Of a stretch of DNA of 64,000 nt, positions 44,943-55,054 are shown in pieces. Every line of letters begins with the position of its first letter. Within the stretch, counting starts at the first letter, position 1. A model generated the notes under the pieces. It ran no database searches. It saw only the letters and a list, made by a program, of their open reading frames with translations, and was not told the origin of the DNA. This DNA comes from Rhodospirillaceae bacterium (GTDB lineage Bacteria > Pseudomonadota > Alphaproteobacteria > Rhodospirillales > JABHCV01): assembly GCA_014382375.1 (NCBI GenBank), contig JACNJU010000062.1, positions 1 through 64,000 of the forward strand. Direction: 5' to 3'. A program made the translations under genes and the position numbers.

Positions 44943-46253
44943 ATGTCTGGCGCAAATAATGCCTATCCATCTCAAAATCATGAGAATTTCTTCAATCAGT
45001 CGCTTGTCGAAACAGATCCGGAGTTGATGGCTTCGATCAAAGACGAACTGACTCGTCAGCAAGAGCAGATCGAACTGATCGCGTCGGAAAACATCGTTTC
45101 CCGGGCCGTCATGGAAGCTCAGAGCTCTGTAATGACCAACAAATATGCTGAGGGATATTCCGGGCGGCGCTACTATGGTGGTTGTGAGTATGTCGATGTC
45201 GCCGAAACCCTTGCTATTGAGCGGGCGAAAAAACTTTTCAATTGCGGCTTCGTAAACGTGCAGCCCCATTCAGGTTGTCAGGCCAACGGCGCCGTTATGT
45301 TAGCCCTGCTGAAGCCTGGCGACACCATTTTAGGCATGTCGCTGGCCGCTGGTGGTCATTTGACCCATGGCGCACCGCCAGCCCAATCGGGCAAGTGGTT
45401 TAACGCCATCCAGTACGGTGTCCGTAAAGAGGATGCCCTGGTCGATTTCGATGAAGTCGAAAAACTGGCGAAAGAGCACCAGCCGAAACTGATCATCGCC
45501 GGGGGGTCCGCTTATCCCAGAACCCTCGATTTTGCCCGATTCCGGGAAATTGCCGATCAGGTCGGAGCGATTTTACTGGTCGATATGGCGCATTTTGCTG
45601 GCCTTGTCGCCGCCGGTGTCCACCCGTCACCACTTCCCATTGCCGACGTTGTTACCACGACGACACACAAAACCCTTCGCGGCCCGCGCGGCGGCATGGT
45701 TCTGACGAACAATGAAGACATCGCCAAGAAAATCAACTCTGCGGTATTTCCCGGCCTTCAGGGTGGCCCGTTGATGCATACTATCGCCGCCAAGGCGGTC
45801 GCCTTTGGCGAAGCCCTGAGGCCCGAGTTCATAGAGTATTCAAAGTCAGTCGTCGAAAACGCCCGTGTTCTGGCCGAGACCCTGATTGAGCGGGGACTGG
45901 ATATCGTCTCTGGCGGCACCGACACTCATTTGATGCTGGTTGATCTCAGGCCCAAGGGACTTAACGGTCGGGATGCCGAGCACAGTCTTGAACGAGCTCG
46001 CATGACCTGTAACAAAAATGGTATTCCATTTGATCCTGAAAAACCCACTGTTACCTCGGGCGTTCGCCTGGGCACACCGGCAGGCACGACACGCGGTTTC
46101 GGGCCGCAAGAATTTCGCCAAATCGGCAATTTGATCGGCGATGTTCTTGATGGCCTGGCTTCGTCCTCCAACGATAATTCATCGGTCGAGGCGGCGGTTG
46201 CCGAACAAGTCCTGACCCTTTGCCAAAACTTCCCGATTTACCGGGACATTTAA
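44943..46253 (+). CDS. glyA: serine hydroxymethyltransferase
   Basis: PLP enzyme that turns serine and tetrahydrofolate into glycine and methylene-tetrahydrofolate. 436 aa. The PLP lysine is in '[19 protein letters not shown]'; other marks are '[20 protein letters not shown]', '[17 protein letters not shown]' and '[18 protein letters not shown]'. The ATG at 44943 has an AAGGGGG site upstream. An N-terminal 20-residue extension is typical of alphaproteobacterial GlyA. nrdR starts 13 bases after its stop. Confidence 0.97.
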   Translation: MSGANNAYPSQNHENFFNQSLVETDPELMASIKDELTRQQEQIELIASENIVSRAVMEAQSSVMTNKYAEGYSGRRYYGGCEYVDVAETLAIERAKKLFNCGFVNVQPHSGCQANGAVMLALLKPGDTILGMSLAAGGHLTHGAPPAQSGKWFNAIQYGVRKEDALVDFDEVEKLAKEHQPKLIIAGGSAYPRTLDFARFREIADQVGAILLVDMAHFAGLVAAGVHPSPLPIADVVTTTTHKTLRGPRGGMVLTNNEDIAKKINSAVFPGLQGGPLMHTIAAKAVAFGEALRPEFIEYSKSVVENARVLAETLIERGLDIVSGGTDTHLMLVDLRPKGLNGRDAEHSLERARMTCNKNGIPFDPEKPTVTSGVRLGTPAGTTRGFGPQEFRQIGNLIGDVLDGLASSSNDNSSVEAAVAEQVLTLCQNFPIYRDI

Positions 46254-46266
46254 AGGAGTTCATCCA

Positions 46267-46722
46267 ATGCGATGTCCATTTTGCGGTAGCGACGACACCC
46301 AGGTAAAAGATAGCCGACCGACCGAGGAAAACGCGACCATTCGAAGGCGTCGGTATTGTCCGTCCTGCGGTTCACGTTTCACGACATTCGAGCGGGTTCA
46401 GCTACGTGAATTGACCGTCGTTAAAAAAGATGGTGAAAAAGCACCCTTTGACCGTGACAAAGTCACCCGATCCTTGAGAATTGCCCTGCGTAAACGGCCC
46501 GTCGACAACGAGAAGATCGAACGCGTCGTCAATGGCATCCAACGCCGTCTGGAAACTCTGGGTGAGACCGAAATACCAACCAAAGTGGTTGGTGAAATGA
46601 TCATGGATAACCTACATGATCTTGATCAGGTCGCCTACGTGCGTTTTGCTTCTGTTTACCGGAATTTCCGTGAAGCAAAAGACTTCGAAGAATTCATCGG
46701 TGAACTGGGTGACGAAAATTAA
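46267..46722 (+). CDS. nrdR: transcriptional repressor NrdR
   Basis: Represses ribonucleotide reductase genes when dATP is high. 151 aa. The N-terminal zinc ribbon has cysteine pairs '[10 protein letters not shown]' and '[15 protein letters not shown]', joined by '[15 protein letters not shown]'. The ATP-cone (~48-138) includes '[20 protein letters not shown]' and ends '[19 protein letters not shown]'. Its gene is linked to the riboflavin genes, as in many proteobacteria. No NrdR box was recognised in the window. Confidence 0.97.
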   Translation: MRCPFCGSDDTQVKDSRPTEENATIRRRRYCPSCGSRFTTFERVQLRELTVVKKDGEKAPFDRDKVTRSLRIALRKRPVDNEKIERVVNGIQRRLETLGETEIPTKVVGEMIMDNLHDLDQVAYVRFASVYRNFREAKDFEEFIGELGDEN

Positions 46723-46752
46723 GCGGACGGGTGGTGCAGACGGGGGTCTGTG

Positions 46753-47862
46753 ATGAGCTCTCCAGATATCGATACGCTCCACATGCAAACGGCACTGACC
46801 CTTGCCGGTCGTGGGCTTGGTCTGGTTGCGCCCAATCCCGCTGTGGGTTGTATTATTGTCGGTACTGAAGGTGGCGTTGTCGGTCGCGGTTGGACCCAGC
46901 CCGGTGGACGCCCGCATGCGGAAACGGAAGCTATTGGTCGTGCCGGCGATCAATGCCAGGGCGCTACTGCCTATGTTACCCTTGAGCCTTGTGACCATCG
47001 CGGCAAAACCCCACCGTGTTCGGTGGCCCTGATCGATGCCGGTATCAAGCGCGTGGTTATCGCTTGTGAAGACCCCGACCCCAGGGTCGCAGGGAAGGGG
47101 GGCGAGCGGTTGAAGGCCGCCGGAGTGGACGTTGTTCAAGGCATTCTTGAAGCCGAAGCCCGGACTCTGAACGCCGGTTTTATGTCCCGTCTTTCGAAGG
47201 GGCGGCCCTTGTTGACGCTCAAATCAGCAACCAGTCTGGATGGCCGCATCGCAACCCGCACCGGTCACAGCAGGTGGATAACCGGCACAGAAGCCCGGGC
47301 TGCAGTTCACATGTTACGGGCCCGCCACGACGCCATCATGGTCGGTATCGGCACGGCCCTGGCCGATAATCCTTCTTTAAATTGTCGGCTACCGGGTATG
47401 GAAGCATTCTCGCCGACCCGAATCATTGCTGACAGTACCCTGCAATTGCCAGCCTCAAGCGCCGTGGTTCAATCGGCCGGTGACATCCCGACAATCATCA
47501 TCGCAGGAAAGGGGGCAGATAAGGGCAAAATCAGGGAACTTAAAAATAAAGCCGTCAAGGTCATCGAGGTTGCTCCTTCTGCCTCAGGGCATCCGGCACC
47601 GGCAGCCATGGCAAAGGCATTGGCAGATGAGGGGCTGAACAGTGTTTTGATTGAAGGCGGCGGCAAATTGGCGGGGGCTTTTATGCAAGCAGGGCTGATC
47701 GACCGTCTGGCATGGTTTCATGCAGCCAAACTAATTGGTGGTGACGGTGTTCCCTCGGTCGCTGCATATGGTGTAGAAAGCCTTCCTGACGCACCAACTT
47801 TTTACCGCACCTCTTTAAGAACATGCGGCGAAGATGTTTTTGAAACTTACGAACGTAGATAA
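46753..47862 (+). CDS. ribD: bifunctional riboflavin deaminase/reductase RibD
   Basis: Deaminates and then reduces the pyrimidine intermediate of riboflavin synthesis. ~369 aa. The N-terminal deaminase has the zinc site 'GGRPHAETEAI' and 'TLEPCDHRGKTPPCSVAL'; the C-terminal reductase has 'SLDGRIATRTGHSRWITG' and 'VLIEGGGKLAGAFMQAGLID'. The ATG at 46753 directly follows a GTG at 46750; either could initiate. It ends 4 bases before the ribE start. Confidence 0.95.
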   Translation: MSSPDIDTLHMQTALTLAGRGLGLVAPNPAVGCIIVGTEGGVVGRGWTQPGGRPHAETEAIGRAGDQCQGATAYVTLEPCDHRGKTPPCSVALIDAGIKRVVIACEDPDPRVAGKGGERLKAAGVDVVQGILEAEARTLNAGFMSRLSKGRPLLTLKSATSLDGRIATRTGHSRWITGTEARAAVHMLRARHDAIMVGIGTALADNPSLNCRLPGMEAFSPTRIIADSTLQLPASSAVVQSAGDIPTIIIAGKGADKGKIRELKNKAVKVIEVAPSASGHPAPAAMAKALADEGLNSVLIEGGGKLAGAFMQAGLIDRLAWFHAAKLIGGDGVPSVAAYGVESLPDAPTFYRTSLRTCGEDVFETYERR

Positions 47863-47866
47863 TACC

Positions 47867-48460
47867 ATGTTTACAGGCATCATCACAGACATCGGAACAG
47901 TACGATCACTGGTCAAGACAGGCGATACCCGTATTGAAATCAGCACCGCTTTTGATGTCGCGTCCATTGATATAGGCGCCTCCATCTGCTGTAGCGGGGC
48001 TTGTATGACTGTCATTGAACGCGCCGAGGACTGGTTTGGCGTCGAGGCGTCGGCTGAGACTCTGTCAAAAACCGTTCTGGGTTCCTGGACACAAGGAACC
48101 AGGGTCAATCTGGAGAGGGCGCTTAGGGCCGGTGACGAAATGGGAGGCCATGTCGTATCGGGTCACGTCGATGGAACAGCAACGCTGACTGATCTTGAAA
48201 AGGAAGGCGATTCCCTTCGCCTCAGTTTTAAGACAAGCAATGATTTGAAAGGCTTTATAGCGCCCAAAGGCTCAATCACCCTGGACGGTGTCTCCCTGAC
48301 CGTCAATGAAGTGGACAACGATACCTTTGGCGTCAATTTGATCGCCCATACTCAAAAAGAGACCACATTTGGTAATATTTCAACTGGTGACATCGTCAAT
48401 GTGGAAATAGATATGCTGGCACGCTATGTTGCGCGGCTTCTCGAAATCGAGCGATCCTGA
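47867..48460 (+). CDS. ribE: riboflavin synthase alpha subunit
   Basis: Dismutates two dimethylribityllumazines to riboflavin. 197 aa from ATG 47867, which begins the family's invariant 'MFTGIITDIGTV'; the frame also runs back into ribD but without similarity. Two lumazine-binding repeats are visible: 'GASICCSGACMTVIERAEDW' in the first and 'KGSITLDGVSLTVNEVDND' in the second, plus 'GGHVVSGHVDGTATL'. Sometimes named ribC. Confidence 0.96.
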   Translation: MFTGIITDIGTVRSLVKTGDTRIEISTAFDVASIDIGASICCSGACMTVIERAEDWFGVEASAETLSKTVLGSWTQGTRVNLERALRAGDEMGGHVVSGHVDGTATLTDLEKEGDSLRLSFKTSNDLKGFIAPKGSITLDGVSLTVNEVDNDTFGVNLIAHTQKETTFGNISTGDIVNVEIDMLARYVARLLEIERS

Positions 48461-48493
48461 AAAGATTGCACATAAAGGATAAAGATAAAAACC

Positions 48494-49609
48494 GTGCCCC
48501 ACTCAAAGAACCTGTCGCCCACTGAAGATATAATTGAAGATGCCCGAAATGGCAGGATGTTCATCCTGGTTGATGACGAGGAACGCGAAAATGAGGGTGA
48601 CCTTGTTATTCCGGCACAGATGGCGACGCCAGAAGCGATCAACTTCATGGCTAAATATGGGCGCGGTCTTATTTGTCTGACTCTGACGTCTGAACGCATT
48701 GACGAGCTTAAGTTGCCAGCGATGCCCCGCCATAACGATTCCCGCCATCAAACCGCCTTTACGGTTTCCATCGAGGCGCGCGAAGGGGTGACCACCGGTA
48801 TTTCGGCATCTGACCGGGCCCGCACCGTCGCCGTCGCCATTGATCCGACCAAGGGTGTCAATGATATCGCTAGCCCCGGACATGTCTTTCCGCTGGAGGC
48901 CCGCGCCGGTGGTGTTCTTGTTCGCGCTGGCCATACAGAGGCAGCCGTCGATGTATCCAGGTTAGCCGGGCTTAATCCGTCAGGCGTGATTTGTGAAATC
49001 ATGAACGAAGACGGGACCATGGCGCGGATGCCGGACCTGGTGAAATTCGCCCAACACCACGAATTGAAAATTGGCACCATTGCCGATCTGATCGCCTACC
49101 GGCTGAAAAATGACAGGCTGATTGAGCGGACGCTGGAAACATCGTTCAACAGCAACCACGGCGGTGAATTCAAGATGGCGGTTTACGTCAATAACATCGC
49201 CTATGCCGAACACATTGCCCTGATTAAGGGTGATGTCTCCGATGGCCAGCCGGTGCCGGTGCGTATGCACGCCCTGAATGTCCTTGATGATGTGCTTTCC
49301 GATACCATGTCTGGTAAAGCCGATGAGTTGCACCGGGCCATGGAAATGATAGCCGATGAAGGGCGCGGTGTTATCGTCCTGATCCGTGAGCCACAACCAA
49401 CCAGCCTGTCCGACCGGGTTCGTCACAAGTTAGGCGAGGAAGTGAAATCAAGCAGTGAGCTACGCGATTACGGAGTCGGCGCACAAATTTTGCTTGATCT
49501 TGGAATCAGGGATATGATTCTGCTATCCAATACCCATCGCAACATTGTCGGCCTGGAAGGGTATGGCCTCACAGTCATCGAGCAGCGCGCGATACCACAT
49601 AAAACTTAA
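48494..49609 (+). CDS. ribB: DHBP synthase RibB fused to a degenerate GTP cyclohydrolase II domain (RibBX type)
   Basis: The N-terminal half (~1-205) is an intact 3,4-dihydroxy-2-butanone-4-phosphate synthase: '[20 protein letters not shown]' and '[20 protein letters not shown]', with '[20 protein letters not shown]'. The C-terminal half keeps the RibA fold, but the zinc-cysteine segment (normally C-x10-C-x-C) reads '[20 protein letters not shown]' with no cysteine, and the catalytic 'QEGRGIGL'-type loop is replaced by '[12 protein letters not shown]'. Thus it cannot be a normal GTP cyclohydrolase II; this matches the RibBX variant known from Proteobacteria. A separate ribA must exist elsewhere. 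GTG start. Confidence 0.92.
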   Translation: MPHSKNLSPTEDIIEDARNGRMFILVDDEERENEGDLVIPAQMATPEAINFMAKYGRGLICLTLTSERIDELKLPAMPRHNDSRHQTAFTVSIEAREGVTTGISASDRARTVAVAIDPTKGVNDIASPGHVFPLEARAGGVLVRAGHTEAAVDVSRLAGLNPSGVICEIMNEDGTMARMPDLVKFAQHHELKIGTIADLIAYRLKNDRLIERTLETSFNSNHGGEFKMAVYVNNIAYAEHIALIKGDVSDGQPVPVRMHALNVLDDVLSDTMSGKADELHRAMEMIADEGRGVIVLIREPQPTSLSDRVRHKLGEEVKSSSELRDYGVGAQILLDLGIRDMILLSNTHRNIVGLEGYGLTVIEQRAIPHKT

Positions 49610-49626
49610 ACGATAAGGAATTTTTG

Positions 49627-50091
49627 ATGTCTGATACACCGAGCATCCTGATCGTCGAGGGCCGCTTCTACGATGATATTGCAGATGAACTGGCCAAGGG
49701 CGCAATTGCCGTTCTTGAAGAGGCAGGTTTGAACTATGAACGGATGCCTGTGCCCGGTGCTTTTGAGGTTCCCCAGGCTATCCGCTTCGCCATTCGCTCG
49801 ATGGAGATCGGATCCGCAATGAGTCGCTATGCCGGTTTCATCGGCTTCGGTTGTGTGATCAGGGGCGAGACAAGTCATTATGATTATGTCTGTCAGGAAT
49901 CATCCCGGGCGTTGATGAATATTGTCATGAATTACAGCGTTGCCCTTGGTTATGGAATTTTGACTGTGGAAAACCGCGATCAGGCGTGGGAACGGGCTGA
50001 TGTCAGCAAAAAAAACAAAGGCGGTGATGTCGCCCGCGCGTGCTTGAGGATGATGGACGTTAAAAAACACTTCCGTCTTGTGCCACGATGA
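49627..50091 (+). CDS. ribH: 6,7-dimethyl-8-ribityllumazine synthase
   Basis: Penultimate riboflavin enzyme. 154 aa from the ATG at 49627 (a TTG three bases earlier is also in frame). Marks: 'ILIVEGRFYDDIADELAKGA', 'VPGAFEVPQAIRFA', and 'GCVIRGETSHYDYVCQESSR' with the active-site histidine. The usual 'LTxENxxQA' appears as 'LTVENRDQAWERA'. It overlaps the nusB start by 4 bases (ATGA), a conserved and probably coupled pair. Confidence 0.96.
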   Translation: MSDTPSILIVEGRFYDDIADELAKGAIAVLEEAGLNYERMPVPGAFEVPQAIRFAIRSMEIGSAMSRYAGFIGFGCVIRGETSHYDYVCQESSRALMNIVMNYSVALGYGILTVENRDQAWERADVSKKNKGGDVARACLRMMDVKKHFRLVPR

Positions 50092-50591
50092 ATGCTTCAA
50101 GCGACGAAGACAAAGCCAATCCGGGAGTTGACCGTTCATCAGCAAGGCTTGTCGCCGTACAGGCACTTTATGAAATAGACATGACGGGTATTGATGCCGA
50201 TCCCGTCCTGGATGAATTCCTTCGTCAACGTTGGAAATCAGCCCTTGCCATGGCTACGGAAGGCGAAGAAGACTTGCCCGAAATGGCGGCCCCAGATGGT
50301 GCATTGCTGGCTGAAATTGTACGTGGTGTTACTGAAAAACGCGATGAACTGGACGGTATCATCGGCCCGTCACTGTCAGAAGACTGGAGCGTCGAGCGTC
50401 TTGAAGTGATCTTACGGGCAATTCTGCGGGCTGGTACATTAGAGTTGCTGACCATGGGGAAAGTTCCGGCGCGCGTGGTGATCAACGAATACGTCAATGT
50501 GGCGAGGGCTTTTTTTGACGATAACAAACCTGCTCTGGTTAACGGTGTGCTTGATAAAATTGCCCGAGTCCTACGGTCGACGGAATTTTAA
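50088..50591 (+). CDS. nusB: transcription antitermination factor NusB
   Basis: Binds BoxA RNA with ribosomal protein S10 in rRNA antitermination. 167 aa. The helical core is shown by 'SSARLVAVQALYEIDMTG', 'LEVILRAILRAGTLELLTMG' and 'VPARVVINEYVNVARAFFDD'. A ~15-residue insert with 'EGEEDLPEM' lies in the middle. It overlaps ribH by 4 bases and is followed by thiL after two bases. Confidence 0.95.
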   Translation: MNASSDEDKANPGVDRSSARLVAVQALYEIDMTGIDADPVLDEFLRQRWKSALAMATEGEEDLPEMAAPDGALLAEIVRGVTEKRDELDGIIGPSLSEDWSVERLEVILRAILRAGTLELLTMGKVPARVVINEYVNVARAFFDDNKPALVNGVLDKIARVLRSTEF

Positions 50592-50593
50592 AA

Positions 50594-51598
50594 GTGAGTA
50601 ACAGGCCCGGTGAATTTGATCTGATCGGGAAGTACTTCAGGCCCTTGGCAAGCGCGGAAAGTGGAGCTGCGGATTTATGTGACGACGCCGCCGTACTGGC
50701 TCCAAAAGATGGTCATCACCTGGTCGTTACAATGGATACGCTGGTTTCGGGGGTTCATTTTCTTGAATTCACGCCTCCTCATTTTATTGCCGCCAAGACC
50801 TTGCGGGTCAACCTGTCGGATCTAGCCGCCATGGGCGCGGAACCGGCCTGGTATACATTGTCCCTGTCCTTACCCAGTGGCGGCGAGAACATCTATGGGG
50901 ATGACTGGCTCGACAGTTTTACCCAGGCTCTGGAAGTGGAACAGATGCTCTACGCCATTACCCTGGTCGGCGGTGACACCGTTTCCACACCGGGCCCTTT
51001 GTCTTTGAGCGTCACCGCCATGGGTTGGGTAAAGACGGGCCAGGAGATGAAACGCTCAGGGGCCAAGCCGGGAGACATTATTTATACTAGCGGCACAATT
51101 GGCGATGCGACACTCGGTTTGGCTGCCGTTCAGGGGGATTTCTCTGAATTGGAACCTTCGAGCCTGGAAATCCTTACCGAGCGTTATCATCGACCGCAAC
51201 CAAGGCTTGACCTTGGTCGGGAGTTATACGGTCTTGCCAGTGCCGCAATTGATATTTCTGACGGGTTGGTTCAGGATATGGGCCACATTTGTACGTGCTC
51301 GAAAGTCACTGCCACAATTCGTGCTGATGACATCCCGCTGTCTGCGGTCGGGCAGGGGATTGTTGAAAATGACCCTGACATGATGAACGTGATAATGTCG
51401 GGTGGTGATGACTATGAACTTGTTTTCTGTGTTCCGCCAGAACGACAAAATGCCGTCACCAACCTGGCCGATAAATTGAACCTGTCCTTGACACCGATTG
51501 GTGTTGTGGAAGCTGACGGCGCGGGCAACCAGGTCAAGATCATAGATGGTGATGGTGTGGAAATCAGAATGCCCACAACAGGTTACCGGCATTTTTGA
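50594..51598 (+). CDS. thiL: thiamine-monophosphate kinase
   Basis: Phosphorylates thiamine phosphate to the active diphosphate. 334 aa of the AIR-synthase/PurM fold. Seen: 'GEFDLIGKYFRPLA', 'DDAAVL', 'VVTMDTLVSGVHF', 'LRVNLSDLAAMGAEPAWYTL' and 'LVGGDTVSTPGPLSLSVTAM', with 'MSGGDDYELVFCVPP' near the end. The GTG start sits 2 bases after the nusB stop. The nusB-thiL pair is widely conserved. Confidence 0.95.
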   Translation: MSNRPGEFDLIGKYFRPLASAESGAADLCDDAAVLAPKDGHHLVVTMDTLVSGVHFLEFTPPHFIAAKTLRVNLSDLAAMGAEPAWYTLSLSLPSGGENIYGDDWLDSFTQALEVEQMLYAITLVGGDTVSTPGPLSLSVTAMGWVKTGQEMKRSGAKPGDIIYTSGTIGDATLGLAAVQGDFSELEPSSLEILTERYHRPQPRLDLGRELYGLASAAIDISDGLVQDMGHICTCSKVTATIRADDIPLSAVGQGIVENDPDMMNVIMSGGDDYELVFCVPPERQNAVTNLADKLNLSLTPIGVVEADGAGNQVKIIDGDGVEIRMPTTGYRHF

Positions 51599-51700
51599 TT
51601 GCCTTAACGAATGCTTCCACATTTGAAGGGGACACGATAAGATTTCCGTTCAGGTCTGTTGACCGGACATTATTATTGTTATTTTGGGGCCACTTCCGCT

Positions 51701-52162
51701 ATGGACGTCAAAAAAATTGTTATTATTTTCTCCGTTTTATTGATGCTTTCGGGCGGAACCGTCAGTGTGTTGAAGTTTCTGGAAATGGGCCCGTTTGCAC
51801 CGGTCACTGAAGAAGAACTGAATGCCGAAAAAGAAGTCGTCCCCGATGTGCCGCCCGTCGCTATTGCAATGGATGATTTATATATTTCAATTTTAGCTGA
51901 AGACAGGGTCGCCGCTACGGTAATGATTAAATTGAGTGTGGAAGTGATTGGTAAGGAAAACGAAGAAAAGGTCACCAAGCTTCTACCCAGATTGGGGGAT
52001 TCCTTTTTTAAGGATCTTTACGTCTTTATCCCTCGCGTCATTCGCCGTCAGAACAAACTTAATGCTGACATTCTTTCCGAGCGTCTGTTGATGGTTGGCA
52101 AAAAAGTGATGGGACCCAATGTCATTAACAATATCATTATTGAAGAAGTCAACGAGCGTTGA
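51701..52162 (+). CDS. FliL-like single-pass membrane protein
   Basis: 153 aa from the ATG at 51701, the start that places the membrane helix at the N-terminus ('VKKIVIIFSVLLMLSGGTV'). A Pro- and Glu-rich linker is followed by a periplasmic domain 'DDLYISILAEDRVAATVMIK' and 'LSVEVIGKENEEKVTKLLPR' with a helical end 'RQNKLNADILSERLLMVG' and 'NVINNIIIEEVNER'. This order (helix, linker, strand-rich domain, final helix and strand) is that of FliL, the flagellar stator helper. The match is by pattern only. No flagellar operon surrounds it. Confidence 0.55.
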   Translation: MDVKKIVIIFSVLLMLSGGTVSVLKFLEMGPFAPVTEEELNAEKEVVPDVPPVAIAMDDLYISILAEDRVAATVMIKLSVEVIGKENEEKVTKLLPRLGDSFFKDLYVFIPRVIRRQNKLNADILSERLLMVGKKVMGPNVINNIIIEEVNER

Positions 52163-52448
52163 TTCTTGCCGAAGCACTAAAGTGAAGTCCCGACACAACC
52201 CCCTAAAGAACAAACAGCCAGCGAAAATCTCGTTAATTAAAAATATCTAATATTCAAGATATTTCAGTCTATTAATGGATTTTTATTGCTTGTGTCATTA
52301 TTTTTTTTCCTTTCCAGGGCATTGTTATAAGTGGCTGGTTGCTTTGGAAACTCGATTCTGTCATTTTCCCCCTGAATTTTTTGTGTGTCCCCTGATTCTC
52401 TTACTCTGGAGAACCCTGGGACTGTCCATCAAACGAGGTATGTAAAGC
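52163..52448. other. AT-rich leader region of hppA
   Basis: About 285 bases with many T-runs lie between the FliL-like gene and hppA. A short inverted repeat, AAATATC / GATATTT (52241-52247 and 52258-52264), is visible in very AT-rich sequence and may be chance. I find no coding frame or known riboswitch pattern. The promoter of hppA must be here; no clear -35/-10 pair stands out. Confidence 0.4.
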
Positions 52449-54542
52449 ATGTCGAATGTCTATAATCTAATCATTGCCGGTGGCGTTATTGCGCTTGCTT
52501 ACGGTATTTATGCCATTCGTTCCGTCCTGGCCGCTCCGGCCGGTACAGATCGAATGCAGGAAATTGCCAGCGCCATTCAGGAAGGGGCTCGTGCCTACCT
52601 GAACCGTCAATATTCGGCCATTGCCATGGTCGGTGTCGTCATCGGCGTGTTATTGGGCCTGAAACTTGGGCTGCTGGTTGCCATCGGTTTCTTCATCGGC
52701 GCTATTCTTTCTGGATTAGCGGGTTTTGTCGGCATGAATGTTTCTGTTCGCGCCAACGTCCGCACCGCTGAAGCCGCCCGTTCTGTCGGGCTTGCAGGTG
52801 GTTTGGACATCGCCTTCAAATCCGGTGCTATCACCGGCATGCTGGTGGTTGGTCTGGCCCTGTTGGGTCTTGCCGGTTACTACATGGTGCTTCTTAACAT
52901 GGGCCTGGGTGAAAGCCCCGAAGGCATGCGTCACTTGCTTGAAGCCCTTGTCGCGCTTGGTTTCGGCGCTTCGCTGATTTCCATCTTCGCTCGTTTGGGT
53001 GGCGGTATCTTTACCAAGGGTGCCGATGTTGGCGCCGATCTGGTAGGTAAAATCGAAGCCGGTATCCCCGAAGACGACCCACGCAACCCCGGCGTCATCG
53101 CCGATAATGTTGGTGACAACGTCGGCGATTGCGCCGGTATGGCCGCCGACCTATTCGAAACCTATGCCGTAACCATGGTCGGCACCATGCTGCTGGCCGC
53201 TATCTTCTTCACCGGCCAGGACCAGGAAACCATGATGGCTTTCCCACTGGTTATCGGCGCGGTGTGCATTTTGGGTTCGGTTATCGCCACCTGGTTCGTC
53301 AAACTTGGGGCTTCCAACAACATCATGGGGGCGCTTTATAAAGGCTTCATCGCCAGCATGGTCATTTCGGCTATCCTGATTGCCGGCATTATCAGTTGGA
53401 TGTTTGGCTTCGACGCCACCTTCACCGGTGCCGGGCGCACCATCACCGGCATGGACCTGTTCCTTAGCGCCTTGACCGGTCTGGTTGTCACCGGCCTGAT
53501 CGTCTGGATCACCGAGTACTACACCGGCACCGAACACCGGCCGGTGCAAAGTGTCGCCTCGGCATCTGTAACTGGGGATGCGACTAACATCATTCAGGGC
53601 TTGGCGATTTCCATGGAATCGACGGCGCTGCCGGTTATTGTTATTTGCGGTGGTATCATTTCGGCGTACCTGACCGCTGGTCTGTTTGGGCTGGCGATTG
53701 CTGCGACAACGATGCTTGCCCTGGCCGGTATGGTCGTGGCGCTTGATGCCTTCGGCCCCGTTACCGATAACGCTGGCGGTATTGCCGAAATGGCCGAACT
53801 GCCAGAGGACGTCCGCAAGACGACCGATGCGCTGGACGCCGTCGGCAACACCACCAAAGCGGTGACCAAGGGCTATGCTATCGGTTCCGCCGGTTTCGCT
53901 GCTCTGGTTCTGTTTGCAGCCTATACCGAAGACCTCAAGCATTATTTCCCCGATGTCAATGTGACCTTCAACTTGCAGGATCCGTTCGTTGTTGTCGGCC
54001 TGTTTATTGGCGGCTTGTTGCCGTTTCTCTTCGGCTCTATGGGGATGATGGCTGTCGGTCGCGCCGGTGGCGAACTGGTCGTTGAAATCCGTCGCCAGTT
54101 CAAGGAAATCCCCGGCCTCATGGAAGGCACCGGCAAGCCTGAATACGGCAAATGTGTCGATATGCTGACCAAGACGGCAATCAAGGAAATGATCCTGCCG
54201 TCGATGTTGCCGGTGTTTGCCCCGGTGGTCATCTATTTTGTCATCATGCCGATTGCCGGGCAGGGGGCCGCCTTCACGGCGCTTGGCGCGATGCTTCTGG
54301 GTTCTATCGTTACCGGCCTGTTCGTCGCCATTTCGATGACCTCCGGTGGCGGTGCCTGGGATAATGCCAAGAAGTACATCGAGGATGGCAACCATGGCGG
54401 CAAGGGTTCAGACGCCCACAAGGCTGCCGTTACCGGTGATACGGTTGGCGATCCTTACAAGGATACAGCAGGGCCAGCCATCAACCCGATGATCAAGATC
54501 ATCAACATCGTAGCTATCTTGTTGTTGGCAATTCTGGCCTGA
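52449..54542 (+). CDS. hppA: proton-translocating membrane pyrophosphatase, potassium-independent type
   Basis: Pumps protons across the inner membrane using pyrophosphate hydrolysis. 697 aa with ~16 membrane helices. The substrate-binding site '[20 protein letters not shown]' and '[20 protein letters not shown]' has the Lys and Asp residues that hold Mg-pyrophosphate; a later '[20 protein letters not shown]' and '[19 protein letters not shown]' complete it. The motif '[16 protein letters not shown]' has lysine after 'GNTT', the mark of the K+-independent class, as in Rhodospirillum rubrum. It ends at a strong terminator. Confidence 0.97.
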   Translation: MSNVYNLIIAGGVIALAYGIYAIRSVLAAPAGTDRMQEIASAIQEGARAYLNRQYSAIAMVGVVIGVLLGLKLGLLVAIGFFIGAILSGLAGFVGMNVSVRANVRTAEAARSVGLAGGLDIAFKSGAITGMLVVGLALLGLAGYYMVLLNMGLGESPEGMRHLLEALVALGFGASLISIFARLGGGIFTKGADVGADLVGKIEAGIPEDDPRNPGVIADNVGDNVGDCAGMAADLFETYAVTMVGTMLLAAIFFTGQDQETMMAFPLVIGAVCILGSVIATWFVKLGASNNIMGALYKGFIASMVISAILIAGIISWMFGFDATFTGAGRTITGMDLFLSALTGLVVTGLIVWITEYYTGTEHRPVQSVASASVTGDATNIIQGLAISMESTALPVIVICGGIISAYLTAGLFGLAIAATTMLALAGMVVALDAFGPVTDNAGGIAEMAELPEDVRKTTDALDAVGNTTKAVTKGYAIGSAGFAALVLFAAYTEDLKHYFPDVNVTFNLQDPFVVVGLFIGGLLPFLFGSMGMMAVGRAGGELVVEIRRQFKEIPGLMEGTGKPEYGKCVDMLTKTAIKEMILPSMLPVFAPVVIYFVIMPIAGQGAAFTALGAMLLGSIVTGLFVAISMTSGGGAWDNAKKYIEDGNHGGKGSDAHKAAVTGDTVGDPYKDTAGPAINPMIKIINIVAILLLAILA

Positions 54543-54563
54543 TCAAACAACGACAAAGACATG

Positions 54564-54601
54564 AAAAATCCCCGGAGGGTTCACCTTCCGGGGATTTTTT
54601 T
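54564..54601. terminator. bidirectional intrinsic terminator between hppA and bamE
   Basis: Arms AAAAATCCCCGGAGGG (54564-54579) and CCTTCCGGGGATTTTT (54584-54599) pair over 16 bases with a single G-U wobble and a 4-base loop. T-runs occur on the right for the plus strand, and A-runs on the left give T-runs on the minus strand. It lies between two convergent genes and should serve both. Confidence 0.92.
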
Positions 54602-54619
54602 GTTCCTATTGAAGTGGTG

Positions 54620-55054
54620 CTAGTTAAAGCGGCCCAGGTTGCCGAACAGTTGGTCGATCAGGGTGAATTCGTTGCCGGCTGTTGGCGTCGTGCGATCGAC
54701 AGGCTGGATATTCTTGCCGTTTTCGGCGCTCAGAGTTTCGATCGTACTGACAATGCCGTCCTTATCAAACTTTAGGATTATGACTTTTCGCTCTTTAACC
54801 TCGGGCTCAAAGAAGGCAACGGTTTCGGTGCGTTGGGAGACATAGAGCCAGGTTTCCTGATCAAAAACGGCGACACTGGACGGGGTTCCGAGGATTTCCT
54901 CGATTTCAGCACGTGATTGCTCCCCCGGCACGATCTCGCTCAAGCGTTCCGGATCAGGCAAATTACCGCGCACGTCAATCTTTGGTGTACAGGCGCCAAG
55001 CAGCACCAACAGACCGAAGGTAAATAAAAGCTTTGAAGGTTTTGATATCAACAT
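54620..55054 (-). CDS. bamE: outer membrane protein assembly factor BamE
   Basis: Lipoprotein of the BAM complex that inserts beta-barrel proteins. 144 aa. The signal 'LLFTFGLLVLLGAC' ends in a lipobox cysteine at about residue 22. The SmpA/OmlA domain includes 'IVPGEQSRAEIEEILGTPSS' and 'ETWLYVSQRTETVAFFEPEV', the latter common in alphaproteobacteria, with 'RKVIILKFDKDGIVSTI'. It is divergent from the bc1 chaperone gene, a conserved neighbourhood. Confidence 0.92.
   Translation of the reverse strand: MLISKPSKLLFTFGLLVLLGACTPKIDVRGNLPDPERLSEIVPGEQSRAEIEEILGTPSSVAVFDQETWLYVSQRTETVAFFEPEVKERKVIILKFDKDGIVSTIETLSAENGKNIQPVDRTTPTAGNEFTLIDQLFGNLGRFN

Noticed and set aside
52163-52448. Possible riboswitch in the hppA leader
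   Set aside because: The GGGA-containing stretch near 52420 does not form the paired hairpins of any riboswitch class that I could recall.
53151-54395. A 414-codon open frame on the minus strand inside hppA
   Set aside because: It lies wholly antisense to a highly conserved membrane protein and has the odd His/Asp/Gln/Arg-rich composition of a complementary-strand shadow, with no ribosome site or recognisable domain.
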